DNA of 60,910 nucleotides from assembly GCA_944321965.1 (NCBI GenBank), contig CALUNH010000014.1:1-60910 (forward strand). The letters run 5' to 3'. Made by a program: the position numbers and the translations under genes. A model generated the notes under the pieces. That model was given only the letters and a program-made list of their open reading frames with translations. It made no database searches and was not told the origin of the DNA. Of the stretch, positions 7,755 to 15,361 are shown piece by piece. Source of the stretch: an uncultured Alistipes sp. (GTDB lineage Bacteria; Bacteroidota; Bacteroidia; Bacteroidales; Rikenellaceae). Each line of letters opens with the position of its first letter. The stretch's first letter is position 1.

Positions 7755-10700
7755 GTCGTACCTGTTTTTGGGGTTTGGGTTTCGACGACCGGAAGAGGTC
7801 CCCGAGCCGTGAGATCCGTTCGCGGATGACGAATCCGACGCCGGTTTCGGTAATTTCGCCTTCGAGGATGCTTTCGTACCCGGTGTGTCGGAAGAGTCGG
7901 ATGTACATGTTGTCGCGTTTGTCGAGCATGTATTCGATCGAGATGTCGTCGATGAGGTTCTCCTTGAGGTTTTGGGTCGGGTCGGTGTCGGTGCTGAACT
8001 TGCCTCCGATGACGGCGCGGATGCGGTCGCTGAAGAGGTTCTTGGAGAGGCGGTAGGAGTAGTCGGTCCGCTGCCCGTTGGGGTCGTCCTGGCCGTAGGA
8101 GTCGATTCCGAAGGAGAGGTCCACGCCCTTGAGGCTGTTCTGTGCCCACTGGTTCAGTTCGTTCTGGATGAAGGTGTTGAGCGGGTTTTCGGAGCTGACC
8201 TTCGCGGTGGTCCCGGGTCCGGTGTAGGTGTTGTATATCAGGAGGTTCATGGCCTGATTGGCCCGCTGTTCGGCGGTGAGGGAGTTCAGTTGGTTCTGCA
8301 TCGTGAGGTCCTCGGGCGCGGCGAGTCCGAAACTGATGGCCAGGTCGGTGAGCGTGTTGCGGATATTGATCGAAATGTCGAAATTCACCGTCCGGGCGTC
8401 CTGACCGTCGGACGAGGAGGAGACGGTTGCGCGGACGCTCTCCACGGCGGTGATGTTGAACGACGGGTCGGCGGGGTCGCCGATCCATTCCACGTAGCTG
8501 CCCTCCTTGATCCTGAAAACTTTCTGTGCGATGACGGGCGGGTTGTACCTGACGGTTCCGCCCGAGAGGACGTATTTCCCTGCGAGACGCATGTCGCCCA
8601 GGGGGTTCATCGTGTAGGCGAGGTTCCCGCCGCCGCGCAGGTCGATGCGGTTGCTGCCGTCGGTGGAGAGGTCGACGGCGGCCTTGACGTCGTTGTTGAT
8701 GTCGATGTTCAGGGCGATGTCCAGCCCTCCGATCTTCACGGGCGGGAGCTCTTCGAGGGGTTCCTGCGCGTCGAGTTCGCGGAAGGAGACGAACGAGACG
8801 AGGTTCTGCGACTGCTCCTTGACCTCCATCGGGGAACCCTGCATGACGTAGTTGATGTCTGTTCCGCCGAGCAGGGCGACGTTCCCGCGGACCGCGAGTT
8901 CGTCGACGGGCCCCTTGACGGAGGTGTTGAGATCGAGATAGGCGGTTCCGTAGACGGTTGTCCTCTCCTTGCGGGGGACGTTTACGAGTTGGAAATCCGC
9001 GGCCCGCAGGGTGAGGTCGGCGCTCATGCGCGCGAAATCCGAAAGGTCGATCTCACCGTTGATTGTCAGCGGTTTGCGGTTCGGGGCGAGGATGGCGTAC
9101 CGGTCGAAGAGCAGGCGGCTGCGGTCGAAACGGACGGTATCGTCGGCGAGCGTGAATGCGGTGCCGATCATCGGGACGCGGAGCTGCGTTGCGGCGAAGT
9201 GCAGAGCGCCGTCGAGGATGGGCCTCTGGGGCGATCCCGTTGCGTGGAGTTCGGCGGAGAGATCCCCCGAGAGTTGCAGCAGCTCTTCGGGGAGGAAGAG
9301 ATTGAGGCGTTGCAGGGGGAGCCCCGGGATGGCGAGCGAAGCCGTGAGGGGATTTTCGTCCTCTTTCCGATAGCGGGCGGAGGCCGCCAGCACCTCGATG
9401 GAATCGAGCGAGAGCCGGGCTTCGGCCTGCTGCCCGGCGCCCTGGGCATAACGTGCCGCGAGTGTCACATCCCCGAATCGCTGCCGGTCGTAGGAGAGCC
9501 CGGCGACGGAGACCGTTCCCTGCAGTCCGAGGGTATCGGCGCCCATTCCGAGCGTGAGATCGGTGCCCAGCAGCCCGTCGACGGGCGGCGCCGCGGGCAG
9601 CAGCTCCAGCATGGTTCCGATTCCGAGCCCGGCCGTTTCGAGCCGGATTCCACCCACGCTTCCCGACGGCGGGAGCGAATGGACGGCGAATCGCTGCTGC
9701 CCGCGGGTCAGGTCGAGATCGGCCTCGATCCTGCGGTCGAAACGGTAGACGAGGTAGTTGTCGGGATTGACGGCCCAGGGTTCGAATCCGAACTGGGGAT
9801 CAGCCCCGAGCGATACGCGCACGAGCGAGTCGTTCCAGGCGGCATCGATCTGCGAGCGCAGACCTTCGCGGCCGCTGCGGTCGCGCTGGTAGAGGTTGGC
9901 CCGGGCGGTATTCTGTACGATGTCGCCGTAGATGCCTGCGGCGGCCAGGTGGTCGAGATTCCCGGGGGCGTTGGCCACGCGGAGGGCGTATTGCAGCCGG
10001 GGGCCTTTTTGCCGCATCGACACCTCCACGCTGTCGAGGCGGATGCCTCCCGACGTCAACCCCTCGACCTGCATCCCGAGCGCCACGGGCAGCGAATCAC
10101 CCTTTACCCCGAGCATCTCCAGCCTCTGGAAAGCGACCTGCTTCGTGCGGAGGAAGTTGTTCAGGATGTTGTTTCTTCCGGCCGAGAGCTGCAGCCGGAA
10201 ATCGGGCAGGACGGGCCTCAGCGAATCCATGTCGAGCCGTTGGTCCTGCATCTGCTGCGTCAGCACGCCGATACACCGGGGCAGTGCGCTCTTCAGCGAA
10301 TCGAGCGCCTCCGGGGACCGGAACTCCAGGCGTAGATCCCCCGACAGCATTTCGGCCCGGGTCTGCGTCGAATCGGAATGGAAGGCTGCGCTCGTAGGAC
10401 GGATCCGGTCGACCTCCGTCCCGTTCCGGATGGCGATGCTGTCCAGGGCGATGCGGGCGTCGTAACATCCGGGGGCGTTGGCTGCGGCTTCGGCATCGAG
10501 GTGGAACATCCCGCCGATCGGTTCGGCGACCAGCCCCAGCGCCGCGAGGTCGAACCACCCGACCCGCCCAGTCATCCGACCCTGCTGCCGCTCCCGGGTC
10601 AACAGCCCCTCGATTCCGAGTGCGAGGCGCAGAGCCGAATCGCGGTCCTCGATCCGTCCGGTCAACCGTCCCTCTGCAAGTCCGGCCTTCACGCTGACCC

Positions 10701-12675
10701 CGCCGAAGTCGTGCCCGCGATACTCCGCCCGTGCAACCTCCAGCTGAACCCGGCCCCGGGTCGCGGGAGCCAGGGGATCAAACCCTTCGCCCCGGGCGGA
10801 GAGTGTCAGATCGATCCTTCCGAGCGAATCGGACGGCAGGAAACTCCCTGCCGGGAAACTGTCGCAGCGAATCGTCGCTTCGTAGGCCTTCCGTTGCGCG
10901 TCGAACCGACCCTCCAACCCGATGCGTCCCTCCGTTCCGGTGCGGCCGGTACCGTTTTCACCCGCACCCGCACCCGCACCTGTACCGCTCCGGCCCGGTC
11001 CGGCCGTCAGTACCGAAGCCAGCGAATAGACCCCGTGCGAAGCCGTTGCCGTGCCCTGCAATCCGATTCGCCGGGGGAGTGCCACCCTGCGGCGCAGGGC
11101 CGTATCGGGCAGGACCTCCAGCAGAAACGCCGGATTGCGGAGTGCACCCCGGAACCGGGCCGAAGCGGCCAGCCGTTTCGGATCGAGCGGATAGCGAGCC
11201 TTGCCGTCCAGCGTAAGGGAGAGCCATTCGGGCGAGGAGATCTCCACGCCGATTTTTTCGAACTCCTCCCACGTTCCGGCCGTGGCGAGGTGCAGCCTGA
11301 GCAGCCGGTTGTCCAGCGGTGCGGGAATCGCCGCGGGGACGATACGGGCCAAATCGCGGGTGGCCACTTCGGCCGTCAGGTTGGCCGTCAGCGGGGCGGT
11401 CGGCTCCATTTGCAGCGCCCCGGGTCCTGCCGTCAGGTCGGCCTGCAGGTGTGAGGCCGCGGTGGCGAGTTCGAATCCCGAGAGCGAAATCCCCTCCGGC
11501 CCCATCTCGAAGCGCCCTTGCGTCCGTTCTACCGTGAGCCCGCAGCGTTCGGTGAAGGCCAACTGCCGGATCTGCAGGGCGACCTCTCCGCCGCGGTTGT
11601 AGAGCGAATCGACCGTCAGATCGACCCCGCTCAGGACGATCCGCCCGGGGTCGAACCCCTCCGCCGGACGGTGCCCCGCAACGCCGTAAGCAACCCGGTT
11701 GCCGACTAACGCCACACTTCCGATCCGAATGCTCCACGGCTCCGCGGCCTCCGTTTTTGCCGCCGCTACCGTCTCTTTTGCTGTTTCTGTCTCTGTTTTT
11801 ACCGCTTTTGTCCCCTTCGACTGGACGGCCCCGGGCTCTTCCGGCTTTTCCGGCTTTTCCAAAACCCCGGATTCCTCCGGCGCTGCAGCCGTCTCTTTTC
11901 CGACCGCTCCGACTGTCCCGACTGTTTCTACCGTCCCGGCGCTCCCTGCCGCGGGGGGTGCGACGAGGTAGGCGTAGTCGCCCCGGTCGATCCATACGCG
12001 GGTTACGGCCACCTGCTGGCTGTCAAGTCGTACCCGGCACTGCTCCACACCCCCTTCGGCCAACAGTACCGAGAGCTCCGAATCGGCTCCGGGCCCGCCC
12101 ATTTCGAACGCCGTGCGGCGGATCGAGAGGGTGTCGAGGTCGATGGTCCAACGCAGCGGGGCGGTGGCGGAGTCGGTTTTTTCTTCGGCAACCGGCTCTC
12201 CGGGGTGGAGGAAGATGGCGGCGCTGTCGAGTGCGATGCGTTGTACGGCGGCCTTTTCGAGGCGCAGATCGGCCCGCAGCCGCTCCACGGCGAAGAGCCC
12301 GGCGGCGATCCGCATGTCGAATCCCGTGGCGGTATCGCGGTAGCGGGCAGCCAGCCGGTCGATCTCCAGGCTCCGGACGACGGCCTCCCTGCGGACGAGC
12401 GGCCAGAGTTCGACCTCCAGGGCGATGCGTCCGCAGTCGACGAGCGTGTCGCTGCGGTCGAGGATCCGGATCTGCTCGACGTTGAGCCGCAACGGAAAGC
12501 GCAGCCGGAAGCGTTCTGCGGAGATCTCCAGTCCGAGACTCTTCGAGAGGGGTCCCAGGGCTTTGCGCCGGGCCAGTTCCTGCACGGCCGGGACATAGAG
12601 CAGGGCCAGGCAGCAGAAGAGCAGCAGAACGAGGGCCAGCAGGGTCCGGAGCGTATATTTGAGGAACTTTTTCAC
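7735..12675 (-). CDS. tamB: TamB-family translocation and assembly module protein
   Basis: A 1646-residue periplasm-spanning AsmA/TamB-type protein with an N-terminal membrane anchor (LLALVLLLFCCLALLYVPAV) and long beta-rich repeats. The C-terminal DUF490/TamB region includes RDNMYIRLFRHTGYES and GVGFVIRERISRLG. I use the GTG at 12675, preceded by a GGAGG site 9 bases away (12685-12689); the frame extends to 12732 without support. Two low-complexity stretches interrupt it: a Val/Thr/Glu/Lys/Pro-rich segment encoded around 11740-11970, and a Gly-Ala run from CCCGCA triplication at 10961-10978. It forms an operon with the overlapping tamL. Confidence 0.92.
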   Translation of the reverse strand: MKKFLKYTLRTLLALVLLLFCCLALLYVPAVQELARRKALGPLSKSLGLEISAERFRLRFPLRLNVEQIRILDRSDTLVDCGRIALEVELWPLVRREAVVRSLEIDRLAARYRDTATGFDMRIAAGLFAVERLRADLRLEKAAVQRIALDSAAIFLHPGEPVAEEKTDSATAPLRWTIDLDTLSIRRTAFEMGGPGADSELSVLLAEGGVEQCRVRLDSQQVAVTRVWIDRGDYAYLVAPPAAGSAGTVETVGTVGAVGKETAAAPEESGVLEKPEKPEEPGAVQSKGTKAVKTETETAKETVAAAKTEAAEPWSIRIGSVALVGNRVAYGVAGHRPAEGFDPGRIVLSGVDLTVDSLYNRGGEVALQIRQLAFTERCGLTVERTQGRFEMGPEGISLSGFELATAASHLQADLTAGPGALQMEPTAPLTANLTAEVATRDLARIVPAAIPAPLDNRLLRLHLATAGTWEEFEKIGVEISSPEWLSLTLDGKARYPLDPKRLAASARFRGALRNPAFLLEVLPDTALRRRVALPRRIGLQGTATASHGVYSLASVLTAGPGRSGTGAGAGAGENGTGRTGTEGRIGLEGRFDAQRKAYEATIRCDSFPAGSFLPSDSLGRIDLTLSARGEGFDPLAPATRGRVQLEVARAEYRGHDFGGVSVKAGLAEGRLTGRIEDRDSALRLALGIEGLLTRERQQGRMTGRVGWFDLAALGLVAEPIGGMFHLDAEAAANAPGCYDARIALDSIAIRNGTEVDRIRPTSAAFHSDSTQTRAEMLSGDLRLEFRSPEALDSLKSALPRCIGVLTQQMQDQRLDMDSLRPVLPDFRLQLSAGRNNILNNFLRTKQVAFQRLEMLGVKGDSLPVALGMQVEGLTSGGIRLDSVEVSMRQKGPRLQYALRVANAPGNLDHLAAAGIYGDIVQNTARANLYQRDRSGREGLRSQIDAAWNDSLVRVSLGADPQFGFEPWAVNPDNYLVYRFDRRIEADLDLTRGQQRFAVHSLPPSGSVGGIRLETAGLGIGTMLELLPAAPPVDGLLGTDLTLGMGADTLGLQGTVSVAGLSYDRQRFGDVTLAARYAQGAGQQAEARLSLDSIEVLAASARYRKEDENPLTASLAIPGLPLQRLNLFLPEELLQLSGDLSAELHATGSPQRPILDGALHFAATQLRVPMIGTAFTLADDTVRFDRSRLLFDRYAILAPNRKPLTINGEIDLSDFARMSADLTLRAADFQLVNVPRKERTTVYGTAYLDLNTSVKGPVDELAVRGNVALLGGTDINYVMQGSPMEVKEQSQNLVSFVSFRELDAQEPLEELPPVKIGGLDIALNIDINNDVKAAVDLSTDGSNRIDLRGGGNLAYTMNPLGDMRLAGKYVLSGGTVRYNPPVIAQKVFRIKEGSYVEWIGDPADPSFNITAVESVRATVSSSSDGQDARTVNFDISINIRNTLTDLAISFGLAAPEDLTMQNQLNSLTAEQRANQAMNLLIYNTYTGPGTTAKVSSENPLNTFIQNELNQWAQNSLKGVDLSFGIDSYGQDDPNGQRTDYSYRLSKNLFSDRIRAVIGGKFSTDTDPTQNLKENLIDDISIEYMLDKRDNMYIRLFRHTGYESILEGEITETGVGFVIRERISRLGDLFRSSKPKPQKQVRHEDEAQ

Positions 12676-12684
12676 GATTTGGCG

Positions 12685-12689
12685 CCTCC
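12685..12689 (-). promoter_or_regulatory. Shine-Dalgarno site deciding the tamB start
   Basis: GGAGG on the minus strand, 9 bases before the GTG at 12675. Good SD sites are uncommon in this window, so this one supports the internal GTG start against the longer open frame. Confidence 0.6.
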
Positions 12690-12819
12690 GCGGAATTTCT
12701 CTGCAAGGTACAAAAAGCGGGCGATTAAACAATCGCCCGCCCGTAAAAATCGGTCCTATGGATATCGGTTTTCGCCTTTGTCCGACCGTTTCGGAATCGG
12801 GTTCGGCTCTCTGTCCGGC

Positions 12820-13731
12820 TTATTGCCGGGTCCTGTACTGCGACGGCGACATGCCGGTGTTGCGTTTGAAGTAGCTTCCGAAGAACGACTGGTTGGGGAA
12901 ATTCAGCGAATAGGCGATCTCCTGCACGCTCATGTCCGAATATTTGAGGAGTGTTTTCGCTTCGAGAATCACATAGCTGTCGATCCATTCCGAGACGGAC
13001 CTTCCGCTGATTCGCTTGATCAGCGTGGTGAGGTACTTGGGCGTAATGCACAGTTGTCGGGCGTAGAAGGCGACGCTTCGTTCGCGTTTGTAGTTTTCGT
13101 TGAGCAGCCGGGTGAATTGCGTGAAGTGTTCCTTGGCGCGATCACGGGCCGGGTTTTCAACTTCGGGATGCTCCGAGAGGTAGCGGCGGAGGATCTCTCC
13201 GACCTTGTAGACGGATCCCGTGATGAGGCCTCCGATGATTTCGGTCGAGAATTCGCTCTCCGGGACTTTGAGCTCCTGTTCGATCAGTGCGATGAAACTG
13301 CGCAGGGCCTGGCATTCGTTGTGCGGGATTTCCAGGCAGGGGTGTGATGCGAATTGCAGGAGCAGCGGCAGCAGATGCTTCGTGTCGATGTTGATGCGCT
13401 GGATGAAGTCGGGCGATATGGCGATGACATGCACGTTCAGCCGTTCGACGGACCGGACCTGGAGAATGTTGTTGGGCCCGAAGATGAACAGCGTGTCCTT
13501 TTTGATCCGGAATTCCTGAAGATTGTGCAGCCCGGAACATTCGCCTTCGGTTCCGACCCCGATGATGAAAGCGTTGATCCTGCAGGGATCCTGGAAGGTT
13601 TGGAGATGGGACCTTGTGCTGGCGGCGATGCGCTCGGCCATGACTCCGGTTCTGTGTTCGCCTCCGGAGATCGAGATCAGCTCCTGAAGCGTGAAGTGGT
13701 TTATCGGGCTTTCCCGGACCTCGTTGTTCAT
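12820..13731 (-). CDS. AraC-family transcriptional regulator
   Basis: About 303 residues with an N-terminal cupin-like sensing region (KKDTLFIFGPNNILQV) and a C-terminal double helix-turn-helix of AraC type, seen in YARQLCITPKYLTTLIKR and SVQEIAYSLNFPNQSFFGSY, ending FKRNTGMSPSQYR. I start at MNNEV (13731); an ATG ten codons upstream at 13761 is also open. It lies alone between the tamB/tamL operon and the ompH genes, so its target is unknown; regulators of this layout in Bacteroidales often control transport or stress genes elsewhere. Confidence 0.92.
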   Translation of the reverse strand: MNNEVRESPINHFTLQELISISGGEHRTGVMAERIAASTRSHLQTFQDPCRINAFIIGVGTEGECSGLHNLQEFRIKKDTLFIFGPNNILQVRSVERLNVHVIAISPDFIQRINIDTKHLLPLLLQFASHPCLEIPHNECQALRSFIALIEQELKVPESEFSTEIIGGLITGSVYKVGEILRRYLSEHPEVENPARDRAKEHFTQFTRLLNENYKRERSVAFYARQLCITPKYLTTLIKRISGRSVSEWIDSYVILEAKTLLKYSDMSVQEIAYSLNFPNQSFFGSYFKRNTGMSPSQYRTRQ

Positions 13732-13850
13732 GTTCTCATTAAGTAAGTTAAGGTGCGTCATCTGAAACTATAACGGCAAAGCGTGCTGAAAAGTCTTTCA
13801 AGGCGACAGAATGAACACTTCACAACCCATTTTGACAGATGAATGGTCGA

Positions 13851-13883
13851 AAAAAACGCCGAATCTCGCGATTCGACGTTTTT
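13851..13883 (-). terminator. hairpin terminator downstream of the ompH run
   Basis: CGAATC-TCGC-GATTCG stem-loop (13860-13875), extended by AACG/CGTT after one mismatch and flanked by A6 on one side and T5 on the other, so it can work in both directions. On the minus strand it is followed by a run of T and lies about 300 bases past the last ompH stop. Confidence 0.6.
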
Positions 13884-13914
13884 CGGGAGCACTCCTCCCT
13901 CAATTTTATGCGGT

Positions 13915-14165
13915 TTTCCCGTGGTGGGGTTTCCGTGGCAATTCCCTGTGCCGGGGTTCCCGTGGCAACTCCTCGTGGCAGCTCCCCGTGGTTCCCTCGT
14001 GGTGGGCTTTCCGTGGTGGGCTTTCCGTGGTGGGCTTTCCGTGGCGCCTCTGTGGTGCCCTGGTGGCGGGTTTCCGTGACGGCCCCCTTCTGCCCTCTCC
14101 CCTTCTGCCCTCTCCCCTTCTGCCCTCTCCCTCTGCGGCCCTCTCCCTCTGCGGCCCCCCCCCTC
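13915..14165. repeat. degenerate and exact tandem repeats in intergenic DNA
   Basis: The stretch between ompH and the AraC gene holds no convincing gene. It has imperfect copies of TTTCCGTGG(TGG/CAA) from about 13915, then three exact copies of GTGGTGGGCTTTCC (13999-14040), three exact copies of CCCCTTCTGCCCTCT (14084-14128), and two copies of CTCCCTCTGCGGCC. ORFs across it are in all frames and are repetitive artefacts. Confidence 0.8.
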
Positions 14166-14186
14166 CGGGATGCCGACCTCCGCGGC

Positions 14187-14729
14187 CTATTGGGCGGCGG
14201 GGGTTGCAGCGGGCGTATCGGTGATTCCGAGCTCCTTCTTTACTTCGGGAGCGATATCGGTCAGAGCCGCCTCGTCGAAATAGGCCAGCGAACCCGTCGA
14301 GGTGTCGAATATGACGAGATAACCGCCTGCCGCCGAGATTTTGTCGATGGCGTTCTTGGCCTTCTCGATAATCGGGGAGAGGAGTTCGTTCTGCTTTCTC
14401 TGATACTCCTGCTGTGCGCGCTCCTGGAATTCACGGATGCGGGCCTGGAGGTCATTCAAATCCTTTTCCTTCATCTCCTTGGCCATGTCGTTCATGGTGT
14501 TGAAGTTTTTCTGGAAGTCCTGCAGTTTGGTGTTGAACTCTACATTCATCGTCTCGATGTTGTCCTGCAGCTCTTTGGCATAAGCCTCCATGTTGGTCTG
14601 CATGGTCTTGGTCTCGGGCATCGCCATGATGATCTCCTGGGTGTTGATGCGTCCGAACTTCTGTGCGAAGAGCGACGTGGAACCCATCATCAGAGCGATA
14701 GCCAGGGTTAATTTAAGTACCTTTTTCAT
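14187..14729 (-). CDS. OmpH/Skp-family periplasmic chaperone (second copy)
   Basis: 180 residues with a signal peptide ending TSLFAQ, then the OmpH pattern KFGRINTQEIIMAMPET and a long charged coiled coil (about residues 40-130). In the family, trimers hold unfolded outer-membrane proteins in the periplasm and deliver them to BamA. It ends in an Ala/Thr/Pro tail (DTPAATPAAQ). It follows another ompH gene by 32 bases and bamA further upstream, a common Bacteroidales order. The terminator at 13851-13883 probably closes the operon. Confidence 0.93.
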   Translation of the reverse strand: MKKVLKLTLAIALMMGSTSLFAQKFGRINTQEIIMAMPETKTMQTNMEAYAKELQDNIETMNVEFNTKLQDFQKNFNTMNDMAKEMKEKDLNDLQARIREFQERAQQEYQRKQNELLSPIIEKAKNAIDKISAAGGYLVIFDTSTGSLAYFDEAALTDIAPEVKKELGITDTPAATPAAQ

Positions 14730-14761
14730 AAAATTTGACAGTTAATGTTTGATGTCTGCGG

Positions 14762-15271
14762 TTATTTTTTCAGGAGGTCGATGACCTGCTGGGTGCGCTC
14801 TACCGCGGGGTTGTTGTAGAGCAGCGTGGGGTTGTTCGAGGCGTCGAGCACCAGATCCGCCCCGACCTGTTTGGCATAGGCCTCGATGGCCGCGAATACC
14901 TTTTTCTGAATCGGGGATATCTTTTCGATTCGGGTTTTCATCAGGGTACCCTCCTGTCCGAAGAGGCTTTCCTGATACTCCTGAGCCTCCTTTTCCTTGG
15001 CGAGGATTTCATTTTCGCGGGCCTGGCGCGACGCCGACGAGAGCGACGCCTTCTGATACTGGTAGTTGTTGTAGAGGGTTTCTACCTCGGCGAATTTGGC
15101 ATCCACCTGCGTCTGGTACTGTTTGGCGAGCGAATCCAACTCTTCGATGGCCTGCTTGTAGACGGCCATCGACTTGAAAATCTTCTCGCTGTTTACGACT
15201 ATGTAATTCTGCGCCGAGAGGATTCCGGCGGACAGCACGCCTGCTGCCAATAGGATCAGCCGTTTCATCAT
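14762..15271 (-). CDS. OmpH/Skp-family periplasmic chaperone (first copy)
   Basis: 169 residues with a signal peptide (LAAGVLSAGILSAQ), the motif YIVVNSEKIFKSMAVY, and a coiled coil of about 80 residues rich in Glu, Lys and Gln. The OmpH domain ends in the typical ADLVLDASNNPTLLYNN and VIDLLKK segments. Two adjacent ATG codons are possible starts (15271 or 15268). It is 90 bases downstream of bamA and 32 upstream of a second OmpH copy. The two are paralogues with low mutual identity, perhaps with different clients. Confidence 0.93.
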   Translation of the reverse strand: MMKRLILLAAGVLSAGILSAQNYIVVNSEKIFKSMAVYKQAIEELDSLAKQYQTQVDAKFAEVETLYNNYQYQKASLSSASRQARENEILAKEKEAQEYQESLFGQEGTLMKTRIEKISPIQKKVFAAIEAYAKQVGADLVLDASNNPTLLYNNPAVERTQQVIDLLKK

Positions 15272-15336
15272 CTGAAATTTTAAGTTATTGTTCCCGGAAA
15301 GCCGGAGTTGTTGTCATAAATATAACTCTTTTCTTT

Positions 15337-15344
15337 CAAATTTA
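15337..15344 (-). promoter_or_regulatory. possible internal promoter before ompH
   Basis: TAAATTTG on the minus strand matches the -7 consensus in the 90-base gap between bamA and the first ompH gene. The -33 region is poor, so it may only be an AT-rich coincidence. Confidence 0.3.
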
Positions 15345-15361
15345 TTGCCACCAGTCACGAA

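Noticed and set aside
13839-14711. ORFs through the tandem repeat region next to ompH
   Set aside because: They read repetitive Pro/Leu/Ser peptides and then run antisense into ompH; open in all three frames because of the repeats.
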